Assembly (NCBI GenBank): GCA_021158045.1
Contig: JAGGVK010000053.1
Location: 1 to 35,696, forward strand
Length of the DNA: 35,696 bases
DNA from: a bacterium
GTDB taxonomy: Bacteria > Patescibacteriota > Minisyncoccia > Minisyncoccales > CG1-02-41-26
Reading direction: 5' to 3'
A program made the position numbers and the translations under genes. Of this stretch, positions 6,962-14,715 are shown one piece after another. The notes under the pieces were generated by a model. The model worked only from the letters and a program-made list of their open reading frames with translations, was not told where the DNA came from and ran no database searches. How positions within the stretch are numbered: the stretch's first letter is position 1; the number at the start of each line of letters is the position of its first letter.

Positions 6962-7627
6962 ATGGGGATAATATTATTTATTCTTGTTATAATTATATTT
7001 TTGTATTCGATTATCCTGCACGAGATTTCCCATGGAGCGATGGCAAATCATCTTGGCGACCCGACAGCAAAATTAGCGGGAAGATTAACTTTGAATCCTC
7101 TAAAACACTTGGACCCTATTGGTTCTGTGCTTTTGCCTTTTCTTTTGCTTGTTATGGGTTCTAAAATAGTTTTTGGCTGGGCAAAGCCAGTTCCTATTAA
7201 TCCTTTAAACCTAAGAGACAAAAAATATGGCTCAGCTAAAGTAGCTGCTGCGGGTCCTTTAGCAAACATTATAATGGCAGTAACATTTGGTTTAATTGCT
7301 CGGTTCTTTTTAGTTTTGCCATATACATCATTTTTGTTTAGGTTGGGAATCATTTTTGGTTATATATGTGGAATAAATCTTCTATTAGCAATTTTTAATT
7401 TAGTGCCAATTCCTCCTTTGGACGGTTCTCATATCCTTTTTTCTTTCTTAGGGGAGAGGGCTAATGGCTTGAAGATATTCCTTTCAAGGTATGGGTTTTT
7501 TATTTTACTCATTTTTATATTCTTTTTTACTGGATTGCTTTTTCCAGTTGTTAATTTTTTCTTCAGGTTAATTGTTGGCAAATCTTTTGCTTGGCTAGTG
7601 GAAATTCTGGAAGGATGGTTGACATAG
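6962..7627 (+). CDS. Site-2 protease family protein (peptidase M50)
   Basis: Integral membrane zinc protease of 221 residues. The HEISH motif lies in the first membrane helix (H20, E21, H24) and the third zinc ligand in NLVPIPPLDGSHIL (family NxxPxxxLDG, near residue 146). Five to six hydrophobic segments are visible and there is no PDZ domain, so it belongs to the compact group of S2P-like proteases common in small genomes. Substrates cannot be inferred from sequence. It is flanked by rpmB (divergent) and rpsL (115 bp downstream). No Shine-Dalgarno is seen. Confidence 0.88.
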   Translation: MGIILFILVIIIFLYSIILHEISHGAMANHLGDPTAKLAGRLTLNPLKHLDPIGSVLLPFLLLVMGSKIVFGWAKPVPINPLNLRDKKYGSAKVAAAGPLANIIMAVTFGLIARFFLVLPYTSFLFRLGIIFGYICGINLLLAIFNLVPIPPLDGSHILFSFLGERANGLKIFLSRYGFFILLIFIFFFTGLLFPVVNFFFRLIVGKSFAWLVEILEGWLT

Positions 7628-7741
7628 TAGATTTTCTTTGCTAAATTTATCAGAAGCATAAAAATGCTTTCTTATTTTATTTTTATCTTTTTATTTTTTA
7701 TTACCGCGCCAATAATTACAACTGTTATAAAATACAACAAT

Positions 7742-8161
7742 ATGCCAACTTTACATCAACTATTAAAAAAATCGAGAAAGAAGACTAAGAAAAAAACTCG
7801 GGACAGGGCTCTAACTTTTTCTATGAACACCCTAAAGAACAAGAAAGTGTATTATCCTTCTCCATTTAAAAGGGGAATGTGTTTGAAGGTTTGGACTGTT
7901 GCCCCTAAAAAACCTAATTCAGCCCTGAGAAAGGTGGCTAGGGTAAGACTTTCAAATGGTTTGGAGGTTACAGCCTATATTCCCGGGGAAGGACATAATT
8001 TACAAGAGCATTCTATTGTTTTAGTTAGAGGCGGAAGGGTTAAAGATTTGCCGGGTGTGAGATATCATATTGTGAGAGGGGTGCTGGATACCTCTGGAGT
8101 AGAAAAGCGGAAGCAAGGGAGGTCGAAATTTGGGACCAAAAAGGAAAAAGCCAAGAAATAA
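7742..8161 (+). CDS. rpsL: Small ribosomal subunit protein uS12
   Basis: Decoding-centre protein of the 30S subunit, 139 residues. The hallmark segments [19 protein letters not shown] and [20 protein letters not shown] are intact, with the lysines at which streptomycin-resistance substitutions usually fall still present. The start [10 protein letters not shown] at 7742 matches the family; an upstream in-frame ATG at 7664 would add 26 hydrophobic residues foreign to uS12 and is rejected. A basic insertion near residues 10-30 makes it about 15 residues longer than E. coli S12. It opens the str-type cluster; a 300-bp repeat region separates it from rpsG. Confidence 0.95.
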   Translation: MPTLHQLLKKSRKKTKKKTRDRALTFSMNTLKNKKVYYPSPFKRGMCLKVWTVAPKKPNSALRKVARVRLSNGLEVTAYIPGEGHNLQEHSIVLVRGGRVKDLPGVRYHIVRGVLDTSGVEKRKQGRSKFGTKKEKAKK

Positions 8162-8169
8162 TTCTTATG

Positions 8170-8460
8170 ACCAATGAACAAAATCTCAAATCTCAAATCT
8201 CAAATCTCAAAATGACATCTCAAAATGCAAAATTAGAAAATTCAAAATGCAAAATTAGAAAAGCAAAATTTCAAATCTCAAATCTCAAAATGCAAAATTA
8301 GAATGCTTGGCTAAGCCAAGCAGCAAGAGAAAAAAGAGATTGCTTCGTCAGTCGCTTCGCTCCTTCCTCGCAATGACAGGGGGAGGAATCGCTTCGCTCA
8401 GGATGGCAATGTGGCGGATGGCGGAGCAATGAGCAAAGAGCAAAGAACATAAAAATTAGA
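8170..8460 (+). repeat. Composite intergenic repeat region between rpsL and rpsG
   Basis: No gene. In order it holds tandem TCTCAAA heptamers (about 8183-8225), repeats of CAAAATGCAAAATTAGAA, a 7-bp perfect hairpin GCTTGGC-TAA-GCCAAGC at 8305-8321, and a copy of a dispersed repeat (GATTGCTTCGTCAGTCGCTT through CGCAATGACAG, about 8337-8382) also found near 27540-27620, 27905-27985 and 35458-35500. Short GAGCAAAGAGCAAAG repeats follow. Its placement splits rpsL from rpsG, which are usually adjacent. Confidence 0.8.
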
Positions 8461-8470
8461 AATTTAGAAT

Positions 8471-8935
8471 ATGGCAAAGAAATTCAAAAAAAGAGAAATC
8501 AAACCGGATATCTTATACAACAGCGTTTTGGTGGCAAAGTTTATTAACCATATAATGAAAAAGGGCAAGAAATCTTTGGCTCAGAGAATTTTGTATAGAG
8601 CTTTTGAGATTATAAAGAAGAAAACAGGGAAAGAACCGTTGGAAGTTTTTAGGAATGCTATAGAGAATGTTGGTCCAGTTATCGAAGTTAAGCCAAGAAG
8701 AGTTGGCGGAGCTACTTATCAAGTACCAGTGGAAGTTAAAAAGGAAAGAAGTGTCAGTTTAGCTATGAGGTGGATTTTGACAGCAGCAAGGTCTAGCAAG
8801 GGAAAACCAATGGAGGAAAAACTAGCTAAAGAAATAATTTCTGCTGCCAATAACGAAGGAAATGCTGTAAAAAAGAAGATTAATATTCATAGGATGGCTG
8901 AAGCCAACAGGGCTTTTGCTCATTTTGCAAGATAG
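8471..8935 (+). CDS. rpsG: Small ribosomal subunit protein uS7
   Basis: 30S head protein of 154 residues that nucleates assembly of the 16S 3' domain. Matching segments are [20 protein letters not shown], the helix-rich core [20 protein letters not shown] (near residue 75-94) and the C-terminal [18 protein letters not shown]. Length is normal (E. coli 156-179). The start has only an A/T-rich leader. A long imperfect inverted repeat follows the stop before the duplicated fusA start. Confidence 0.95.
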   Translation: MAKKFKKREIKPDILYNSVLVAKFINHIMKKGKKSLAQRILYRAFEIIKKKTGKEPLEVFRNAIENVGPVIEVKPRRVGGATYQVPVEVKKERSVSLAMRWILTAARSSKGKPMEEKLAKEIISAANNEGNAVKKKINIHRMAEANRAFAHFAR

Positions 8936-8941
8936 GCGCAA

Positions 8942-9024
8942 AGCGAAAAGCGCAAAATGTAAAATAACAGCGCAAGGCCAAAAAAATTTTGAATTTTAAG
9001 TTGTTATTTTATACTTTCGCTTTT
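8942..9024 (+). terminator. Long imperfect inverted repeat after rpsG
   Basis: AAGCGAAAAG...TAAAATAACA (about 8942-8969) pairs with TGTTATTTTA...CTTTCGCTTTTT (about 9002-9025), including a perfect 10-bp block 8960-8969/9002-9011, and is followed by a T-rich run. It may end or attenuate transcription after rpsG. The loop is long, so this is a weak call. Confidence 0.35.
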
Positions 9025-9084
9025 TGTTTTATGTTTCTCTAATTGATTTCTTATCTTATATATGCCAAGATTATATCCAAATAT

Positions 9085-9282
9085 ATGCCAAGATTATATC
9101 CAATAGAAAAAACAAGAGACATTGGTATTATCGCTCATATTGATGCGTCGCAGTTAACACTGTTCCCCAGAAACCCTCGGTTTCTGGCGGTCGGCCTTCG
9201 GCCTCCCTGTTTTCCTACACGGGAGGATACCCAATCCTCCCGACCCCTCCTTGTGCATCAATATTCGCTTTTCTCTAATTGA
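9085..9282 (+). pseudogene. Truncated duplicate of the fusA start fused to an element
   Basis: From ATG 9085 the first 20 codons repeat the EF-G N-terminus exactly ([20 protein letters not shown] plus Ala), then the frame runs into a palindromic element and stops after 65 residues, before the P-loop GK. The copied block 9034-9146 matches 9270-9381 over 113/112 nt with a single-base indel, so the 5' leader is duplicated too. If translated, the peptide would have no GTPase function. The intact gene follows downstream. Confidence 0.85.
9137..9264 (-). mobile_element. Palindromic element at the fusA 5' end
   Basis: The body 9147-9254 lies between ATATTGATGC (9137-9146, host fusA sequence) and its inverted copy GCATCAATAT (9255-9264). 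The 36 nt at 9185-9220 are identical to 19970-20005 in the rplN element, and CCCCAGAAACCC at 9165-9176 is also shared. Read on the minus strand it begins GGGGTCGGG after a short spacer and ends GCGAC against the host sequence. No coding capacity beyond chance. The class is not one I recognise; 'mobile element' is an inference from repetition and gene-end duplication. Confidence 0.65.
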
Positions 9283-9296
9283 TTTTTATCTTATAT

Positions 9297-9341
9297 ATGC
9301 CAAGATTATATCCAAATATATGCCAAGATTATATCCAATAG
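9297..9341 (+). promoter_or_regulatory. Tandemly duplicated fusA start site with overlapping 14-codon upstream frame
   Basis: The sequence around the start codon is repeated in tandem with a 23-bp period, giving two identical ATG contexts at 9297 and 9320. The first ATG reads 14 codons ([14 protein letters not shown]) and stops at 9341, overlapping the start of fusA out of frame. The same arrangement is present in the upstream duplicate (ATGs at 9062 and 9085). Confidence 0.5.
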
Positions 9342-11425
9342 AAAAAACAAGAGACATTGGTATTATCGCTCATATTGATGCTGGTAAAACTACAGTTACT
9401 GAACGTGTTTTGTTTTACACCGGAATATCCCATAAAATTGGAGAAGTCCATAATGGAGAAGCTATTATGGATTGGATGGCTCAAGAGAAGGAAAGGGGCA
9501 TTACTATTACGTCGGCTTCAACAACTTGTCATTGGATTCCTGAAGGCTTGGAGAAGAAAAAAGAAAACGAATATCAAATAAATATTATTGATACGCCCGG
9601 TCACATTGATTTTACAGTAGAAGTTCAAAGAAGTTTACGAGTTTTAGATGGAGCTATTGTTGTTTTTGACGGTGTAGCGGGAGTTGAGCCCCAGTCGGAA
9701 ACTGTTTGGAGGCAGGCTGATAAATTTAATGTTCCTAGAATTTGTTTTGTTAACAAAATGGATAGAATGGGCGCGGATTTTGACAGAAGTTTTCAGTCAA
9801 TCATAGAAAAATTGTCGCCAAATGCTGTAGCAGTCCAAATTCCTATCGGTAAAGAGGATAAATTTGAGGGAGTGATTGACCTTATTAAAATGAAAGCATT
9901 GTATTTTGAAGGTGACTTTGGACAGGATGTTGTTGAAAAGGAAATACCAGAAAATCTAAGAGAGCAAGCAGCCCAGGCAAGAAAGGAAATGTTAGAAAAG
10001 GTAGCAGCAGAAGATGCAACTTTATTAGAAAAGTTCCTTTCAAACAAGGAAATTACCATAGATGAAATCAGGAAAGTTTTAAGAAAGAGCACTTTAAATT
10101 ATAAGCTAATACCTGTTTTTTGCGGGTCTGCCCTTAAAGATAAAGGCATACAACCTTTGTTAGACGCTGTTTGCTATTACTTGCCAAGTCCTAATGACCT
10201 CCCTCCAGTGAAAGGCACGAATCCTTTAACCGGAGATTTTGAGGAAAGGAAACACTTGGATTCTGAACCTCTGGCTGCTTTGGTGTTTAAAATTGCAACT
10301 GACCCTTATGTAGGAGCGCTTAGTTATTTTAGGATTTATTCCGGCTATCTTAGAAAGGGTTCTTATGTTTTAAATACAACGACAGGCGTTAAAGAAAGAA
10401 TAGGTAGAATATTAAGAATGCATGCCAACCAGAGAGTTGAATTAGACGAGGCTTTTGCCGGAGACATTGTGGCTACTGTTGGTCTTAAGAAAACAAGCAC
10501 TGGACACACCCTTTGCGACCCGGCTCATCCCATTGTTTTAGAGAATATTGCTTTTCCTGAGCCTGTAATCTCGGTGAGGGTAGAGCCGAAAACTCGAGCT
10601 GACCAAGAGAAATTGGTAGTGGCTTTAAAGAGGCTATCAGAAGAAGACCCCACATTTCGTATTAAAGAGGATTTAGAAACCGGAGAGACTATAATTTCGG
10701 GCATGGGGGAATTGCACCTTGAAGTTTTAACTGATAGGATGAAAAGAGAGTTTGGTGTTGTAGCCAATGTTGGCAGGCCTCAAGTGGCTTATAAGGAAAC
10801 TGTTTGCAGCGAGAGCGAGGCTGAGGGAAAGTATATTCACCAATCAGGAGGTAGGGGGCAATATGGCCATGTGTGGCTAAGAATAAAGCCAAAGGAGAGG
10901 GGAGAAGGATTTGAGTTTAAAAATGCTATTAAAGGAGGAATTATTCCTCAAGAGTTTATCCCAGCAGTTAAGAAAGGAGTAGTAGAAGCCATGGGAAAGG
11001 GAGTTCTGGCAGGTTATCCAATAGTGGATGTGGAAGTTACATTGTACGACGGTTCTTTCCACGAAGTTGACTCTTCAGAAGTTGCTTTTAAAATTGCAGC
11101 CGCAGAAGCTTTGAAGTCTGCTTCCCAAAAGGCAAAGCCCGTATTATTGGAGCCGATAATGAAAATTGAAGTTATTGTTCCTTCAGAATTCTTTGGAGAT
11201 GTTATTAGTGATTTAAACAGGAGGAGAGGCATTATTGAGGAGACAAAGGATAGGCTTAGCTTAAAAATAATTGACGCGAAAGTTCCCTTAGCGGAGATGT
11301 TTGGCTACGCTACTGGTTTGAGGTCCTTGACTCAAGGGAGAGGAACGTTTACAATGGAATTTGACAGATATGAGAAAGTACCGGAGAATATAAGTCAGGA
11401 GATAATTGAAGGTAAGAGGAAATAG
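9320..11425 (+). CDS. fusA: Elongation factor G
   Basis: Translocation GTPase of 701 residues, normal length. G1 [13 protein letters not shown] (near residue 18), G3 [11 protein letters not shown] and G4 [10 protein letters not shown] are intact, as are domain IV/V features ([13 protein letters not shown], then [20 protein letters not shown]). Start 9320 gives [14 protein letters not shown]; a frame extension to 9251 would read through element sequence and is rejected. Both ends carry elements: a partial start copy lies upstream (9034-9146) and a partial, recoded end copy downstream (11659-11733). Usually tuf follows directly; here an element and a Phd-like gene intervene. Confidence 0.96.
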   Translation: MPRLYPIEKTRDIGIIAHIDAGKTTVTERVLFYTGISHKIGEVHNGEAIMDWMAQEKERGITITSASTTCHWIPEGLEKKKENEYQINIIDTPGHIDFTVEVQRSLRVLDGAIVVFDGVAGVEPQSETVWRQADKFNVPRICFVNKMDRMGADFDRSFQSIIEKLSPNAVAVQIPIGKEDKFEGVIDLIKMKALYFEGDFGQDVVEKEIPENLREQAAQARKEMLEKVAAEDATLLEKFLSNKEITIDEIRKVLRKSTLNYKLIPVFCGSALKDKGIQPLLDAVCYYLPSPNDLPPVKGTNPLTGDFEERKHLDSEPLAALVFKIATDPYVGALSYFRIYSGYLRKGSYVLNTTTGVKERIGRILRMHANQRVELDEAFAGDIVATVGLKKTSTGHTLCDPAHPIVLENIAFPEPVISVRVEPKTRADQEKLVVALKRLSEEDPTFRIKEDLETGETIISGMGELHLEVLTDRMKREFGVVANVGRPQVAYKETVCSESEAEGKYIHQSGGRGQYGHVWLRIKPKERGEGFEFKNAIKGGIIPQEFIPAVKKGVVEAMGKGVLAGYPIVDVEVTLYDGSFHEVDSSEVAFKIAAAEALKSASQKAKPVLLEPIMKIEVIVPSEFFGDVISDLNRRRGIIEETKDRLSLKIIDAKVPLAEMFGYATGLRSLTQGRGTFTMEFDRYEKVPENISQEIIEGKRK

Positions 11426-11441
11426 TAAATTGAGAAAAGTT

Positions 11442-11670
11442 AAATTCCATTGTTCAGATAGGGGTCGGGGAAGAAGAATTCTTCCCCGTGGCGGAAATCT
11501 CTCTCCAAATCGCCAAAGGCGATTTGGAGGCCACATGAGGTCTCCAATTCCGCTGAAAGCGGAATTGGAGTAATAGCAGGGGTTTTAAGGAGCGAAGCGA
11601 AGCGAGGCTGAGATTGTCGAAGCCGAGCGCCTGCCAAAGGCAGGAGGAGCAGAGCGACACAATGGAATTT
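11442..11670 (+). mobile_element. Palindromic element at the fusA 3' end
   Basis: AAATTCCATTGT (11442-11453), an inverted copy of fusA sequence, precedes a 205-bp body; ACAATGGAATTT (11659-11670) follows it. The body starts GGGGTCGGGG at 11461 and ends GCGAC at 11654-11658. Three perfect hairpins lie inside: 11467-11487 (GGGGAAGAA/TTCTTCCCC), 11503-11529 (CTCCAAATCGCC/GGCGATTTGGAG) and 11542-11570 (CTCCAATTCCGCT/AGCGGAATTGGAG). The latter two and the tail GAGCGCCTGCC...GGCAGGAGG align with the reverse complement of the rplN element. No gene. Confidence 0.7.
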
Positions 11671-11733
11671 GACAGATATGAGAAAGTACCGGAGAATATT
11701 GCCCAGGAAATCATAGAAGGCAAAAGAAAGTAA
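11659..11733 (+). pseudogene. Duplicate of the fusA 3' end, synonymously recoded
   Basis: In frame it encodes the last 24 residues of EF-G ([19 protein letters not shown] then EGKRK, stop). The first 41 nt equal 11351-11391 exactly. After that nearly every codon differs from the true fusA end, but only one residue changes (Ala for Ser) and the stop is TAA instead of TAG. It is cut off from the gene body by the element. Confidence 0.85.
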
Positions 11734-11757
11734 AAAACTTTAATTGTTTTTATTTCA

Positions 11758-11813
11758 TCGTGGTTTTCCTCAAGCAATTTGTTTAATGATTGGTTGAGGT
11801 AAAAAAAGCACGA
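11758..11813 (+). promoter_or_regulatory. Inverted repeat upstream of the Phd-like gene
   Basis: TCGTG...CCTCAA (11758-11773) can pair with TTGAGG...CACGA (11794-11813) across a 20-nt AT-rich loop, 14 bp before the ATG. It might act as an operator or a translational hairpin; Phd-type proteins often repress their own promoters. Function is inferred. Confidence 0.3.
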
Positions 11814-11826
11814 TTGGTTAACAATT

Positions 11827-12120
11827 ATGGAACTAGAAGACATTAGGCAGTTTGTTAATTCTAACAATGAAAAAATTATCTTAGTTGAACATGGAGAGCC
11901 AACAGTTGTTCTGATGTCTTATGAAACCTATAAGGAGTCTTTTGGCGGTAATTTTCAGGAGGGGGAGGGGAAAAGAAATGAAACAAATACAGAGGTGAAC
12001 TTAGCAGAGAAGAAGCCTTTTTTCGAATCTAACGAGCCTGAAGATTTAGTCCCTGGTGATTCTGAATTAGAAGAAGGTGAAAATTATGGAAGTATTTCTA
12101 TTGATGATTTGCCGTTTTAG
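11827..12120 (+). CDS. Phd/YefM-like antitoxin-fold protein with acidic tail, no toxin partner
   Basis: Ninety-seven residues. The first 38 (MELEDIRQFVNSNNEKIILV, then EHGEPTVVLMSYETYKES) match the core of Phd/YefM antitoxins, where this fold binds DNA and the following segment wraps a toxin. The rest is polar and strongly acidic (EPEDLVPGDSELEEGENYG) and ends SISIDDLPF. No toxin-like frame lies next to it: fusA is upstream and tuf downstream. It is more likely a stand-alone regulator, or an orphan antitoxin, than half of a toxin-antitoxin pair. The promoter for tuf lies just after its stop. Confidence 0.65.
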   Translation: MELEDIRQFVNSNNEKIILVEHGEPTVVLMSYETYKESFGGNFQEGEGKRNETNTEVNLAEKKPFFESNEPEDLVPGDSELEEGENYGSISIDDLPF

Positions 12121-12152
12121 AATATGATATCTAATGTTTATTTGTGTTTTGC

Positions 12153-12181
12153 TTGACTTTGTGATTTCTTTTTTATAGAAT
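12153..12181 (+). promoter_or_regulatory. Sigma70-type promoter upstream of tuf
   Basis: TTGACT at 12153-12158, 17-bp spacer, TAGAAT at 12176-12181. A start near 12188 would give tuf a leader of about 125 nt that contains the 18-bp palindrome at 12212-12229. A second TTGACA at 12253-12258 lacks a well-spaced -10. Confidence 0.5.
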
Positions 12182-12211
12182 AGTAAAATAGTTGAATTTT
12201 TAATTTTTGTA

Positions 12212-12229
12212 TATTATATTAATATAATA
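12212..12229 (+). promoter_or_regulatory. 18-bp perfect AT palindrome in the tuf leader
   Basis: TATTATATT-AATATAATA is a perfect 18-bp palindrome of A and T only. It contains TATAAT (12223-12228), so it could be a second -10 region or a protein-binding site. AT-only palindromes also arise by chance in such AT-rich leaders. Confidence 0.35.
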
Positions 12230-12311
12230 CAATAACGAAACTTAATTTGAATTTGACAACTTTTTTATAAGTTATCATTTTCAAATTTTAAGTTTTTAGT
12301 TTAAAAGTTTT

Positions 12312-13508
12312 ATGGCACAAGAAAAATTTGAGAGAAGCAAGCCGCATTTGAATATAGGCACTATTGGTCATGTTGACCATGGCAAGACTACCTTAACTGC
12401 TGCTATTCTTAAAATTGCCAAAATGAAAGGGTTTAAGTCAGAAGAAAAAGGAGTTCAGGAAATTGATTCAGCTCCAGAAGAAAAGGCCCGCGGACTTACT
12501 ATTAATATTTCTCATAATGAATTCGAAACAGCCAAACGCCATTATGCTTTAATTGATTGCCCGGGTCACGCTGATTATATTAAAAATATGGTAACTGGAG
12601 TAGCGCAGATGGATGGTGCAATTTTGGTTGTCTCAGCTGTTGATGGTCCTATGCCTCAAACAAGGGAGCATGTTCTCTTGGCGCGGCAAGTTGGTTTGCC
12701 TTCTATTGTTGTTTTTCTAAATAAAACTGACCAAGTTAATGACCCAGAAATGGTAGAATTGGTGGAATCTGAGGTTAGGGAATTGTTAAATAAGTATAAT
12801 TTTTCTGGAAAAGATACGCCAATTATCAAAGGCTCTGCCCTTCAAGCTTTGAATGTCAAATCTTTAGATGAGGAGGCGGCAAAACCGATTCTTGAATTGC
12901 TTGATACGATAGATAGTTATTTCCCAGAACCGGTAAGGGCATTGGATAAGCCGTTTTTAATGGCAATTGAGGGTGTTGTTTCAAAATCCGGCAGAGGAAC
13001 AGTTGCTACAGGGCGAGTTGAGAGAGGCATTATACACGCCGGCGACAAGGTTGAAATAGTTGGTTTGCGCCCTACGAGAGAGACGGTAGCAGTGAGCATT
13101 GAAATGTTTAGAAAGTCTTTAGATGAAGGTAGAGCAGGGGATGATATTGGAGTTTTGTTAAGAGGCCTAAAAAAAGAAGAAGTAGAGAGAGGCCAGGTTT
13201 TAGTTGCTCCGGGAACAGTAACGCCTCATTCTGAATTTGAATCAGAAGTGTATATTTTAACAAAAGAAGAAGGAGGACGCCATACGCCTTTCTTCTCTGG
13301 TTATAAGCCGCAGTTCTACATTAGAACTTGTGATGTAACTGGGGAAGCAACTCTTCCAGAGGGAACAGAGATGGTTATGCCTGGCGATACAGTCAAGTTG
13401 AAAATTAAACTGATAGTGCCAGTAGCTTTGGAAGAAAAACAAAGGTTTGCCATTAGAGAAGGCGGGAGAACTGTTGGAGCAGGCGTTGTGACCAAAATAA
13501 TCAAGTAA
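12312..13508 (+). CDS. tuf: Elongation factor Tu
   Basis: GTPase that delivers aminoacyl-tRNA to the ribosome; 398 residues, normal length. Motifs are G1 [13 protein letters not shown] (near residue 17), G2/switch [15 protein letters not shown]3 [13 protein letters not shown]4 NKTDQ and G5 SALQAL. Domains 2 and 3 follow ([33 protein letters not shown]; ending [15 protein letters not shown]). No intein or insertion. The start is preceded by AT-rich sequence without a Shine-Dalgarno, odd for one of the most expressed genes. rpsJ follows after 32 bp. Confidence 0.97.
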   Translation: MAQEKFERSKPHLNIGTIGHVDHGKTTLTAAILKIAKMKGFKSEEKGVQEIDSAPEEKARGLTINISHNEFETAKRHYALIDCPGHADYIKNMVTGVAQMDGAILVVSAVDGPMPQTREHVLLARQVGLPSIVVFLNKTDQVNDPEMVELVESEVRELLNKYNFSGKDTPIIKGSALQALNVKSLDEEAAKPILELLDTIDSYFPEPVRALDKPFLMAIEGVVSKSGRGTVATGRVERGIIHAGDKVEIVGLRPTRETVAVSIEMFRKSLDEGRAGDDIGVLLRGLKKEEVERGQVLVAPGTVTPHSEFESEVYILTKEEGGRHTPFFSGYKPQFYIRTCDVTGEATLPEGTEMVMPGDTVKLKIKLIVPVALEEKQRFAIREGGRTVGAGVVTKIIK

Positions 13509-13540
13509 AGAAGAAAAGTTATAAATTTGTCTAAAGGGCT

Positions 13541-13885
13541 ATGATTGCTGAAACGAAAGCTGCAAAAAAAGAAGAAGTTAAATCACGGTTGAGGGTAAAA
13601 CTGAAATCTTACGATTATAAAGTGGTAGATATGAGTTGTCACCAGATTGTAGATATGGCTTTTAGGGTTGGGGTTAAAGTAATTGGACCTATTCCTTTGC
13701 CTACGGAGACAAGAAAATACACGGTAAATAGGGCAACCTTTGTACACAAAGATTCAAGGGACCAGTTTGAAATGAGAGTCCATAAGAGATTGATAGAGAT
13801 ATTGAATCCTAACCAGAAATTTATTGAGACATTAAGAGACATTAATCTTCCAGCAGGTGTGGAGATATCAATAAAAGCAACATAG
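13541..13885 (+). CDS. rpsJ: Small ribosomal subunit protein uS10
   Basis: 30S protein of 114 residues, which also serves as NusE in antitermination complexes in the family. Core segments RLRVKLKSYDYKVVD, GPIPLPTETRKYTV, and HKRLIEILNPNQKFIETL match. The N-terminus carries about 14 extra charged residues (MIAETKAAKKEEVK) relative to E. coli S10. AAAGGG lies 3-8 nt before the ATG, a weak Shine-Dalgarno-like stretch. A hairpin with T-rich tail lies between it and rplC, which is unusual inside an S10 operon. Confidence 0.95.
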   Translation: MIAETKAAKKEEVKSRLRVKLKSYDYKVVDMSCHQIVDMAFRVGVKVIGPIPLPTETRKYTVNRATFVHKDSRDQFEMRVHKRLIEILNPNQKFIETLRDINLPAGVEISIKAT

Positions 13886-14017
13886 CCTTAGAACTTGTAA
13901 AACTGCAGGAGTTGGCAACTTTTTTGTTTTTACCATGTTATTTGAGAAAAACGAAAACTGTGTTTTAGAATTCTGAATATTTTAGCAAGAAGACTAACTT
14001 TTAAGGATAGAAATAGA

Positions 14018-14046
14018 ATACCGGGAGTTAGCCCCGGTATTTTATT
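14018..14046 (+). terminator. Terminator- or attenuator-like hairpin between rpsJ and rplC
   Basis: ATACCGGG (14018-14025) pairs perfectly with CCCGGTAT (14033-14040) around a 7-nt loop and is followed by TTTATT. It is 36 nt before the rplC start. It could partly end the tuf-rpsJ transcript or act as a regulated leader hairpin for the large S10 cluster. Confidence 0.6.
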
Positions 14047-14081
14047 AGGGAAAGCCTAATTCTGGCAGGATTTCCAAAAGT

Positions 14082-14714
14082 ATGAAATTTATTTTAGGAA
14101 AAAAAATAGGGATGTCGCAAATTTTTAAGGAGGGGAAAATTATACCTGTTACTTTGATTGAAGCGGGTCCTTGTTTTGTGACACAGATAAAGGAAGAGAA
14201 AGGCATACAGGAATCCTCTAATAAAGGAAAGGGGAAGGGCAATGACGGATATAATGCTGTACAAGTAGGATTTGAGAGATTGGAAGGCAAAAAAGTCAAG
14301 AGAACACAGAAAGGAAAACCATTTAAACATCTAAGGGAATTTAGAACAAAAGAAATAGAGAATTATAAAGTGGGCCAGAAAATTGACCTCTCTGTTTTTA
14401 AAGAAGGAGAAAAGGTAAAAGTGTCTGGGATTTCAAAAGGAAAAGGTTTTCAAGGAGCAGTTAAAAGGTGGGGTTTTAGCGGCAGAAATGCTACTCACGG
14501 AGTAAAGCACGAACACCGAACTTTGGGTTCGGTTGGCAGTTCTTTTCCAGAAAGGGTATTAAAAGGCAAGAAGATGCCAGGGAGGATGGGATATAGGAGG
14601 GTAACTGTGAAAAATTTAGAAATAGTTAAAATTGACCAAGAGAGTAATATAATAGCGCTTAAAGGGGCTGTTCCCGGGAGAAGGGGAATGCTCCTTGAGA
14701 TTTCTAATTTCTGA
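14082..14714 (+). CDS. rplC: Large ribosomal subunit protein uL3
   Basis: 50S protein near the peptidyl-transferase centre, 210 residues. The start MKFILGKKIGMSQIF, the segment VSGISKGKGFQGAVKRWGF (near residue 112) and the loop PGRMGYRRVTVKNLEIVKID match uL3. A lysine/glycine-rich insertion near residues 42-56 (GIQESSNKGKGKGNDG) is lineage-specific. The TGA stop is 1 base before the rplD ATG, so the two are almost certainly translated together. Confidence 0.96.
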   Translation: MKFILGKKIGMSQIFKEGKIIPVTLIEAGPCFVTQIKEEKGIQESSNKGKGKGNDGYNAVQVGFERLEGKKVKRTQKGKPFKHLREFRTKEIENYKVGQKIDLSVFKEGEKVKVSGISKGKGFQGAVKRWGFSGRNATHGVKHEHRTLGSVGSSFPERVLKGKKMPGRMGYRRVTVKNLEIVKIDQESNIIALKGAVPGRRGMLLEISNF

Positions 14715-14715
14715 T

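Noticed and set aside
7664-7741. Hydrophobic N-terminal extension of rpsL that looks like a signal peptide
   Set aside because: uS12 is cytosolic and starts MPT at 7742; the extension is the AT-rich leader read in frame.
8183-8225. Tandem TCTCAAA units that might be a CRISPR array
   Set aside because: Seven-base units without spacers; the same tract recurs at 27765 and 35237 as part of a dispersed repeat, and no cas genes are present.
11454-11658. Intein or self-splicing intron at the fusA end
   Set aside because: The fusA frame is complete and stops before the element; the second end piece is a duplicate, so nothing has to be spliced. No group I or II core was recognised.
11827-12120. Complete toxin-antitoxin module
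   Set aside because: Only the Phd-like antitoxin is seen; the flanking genes are fusA and tuf and no toxin frame lies between.
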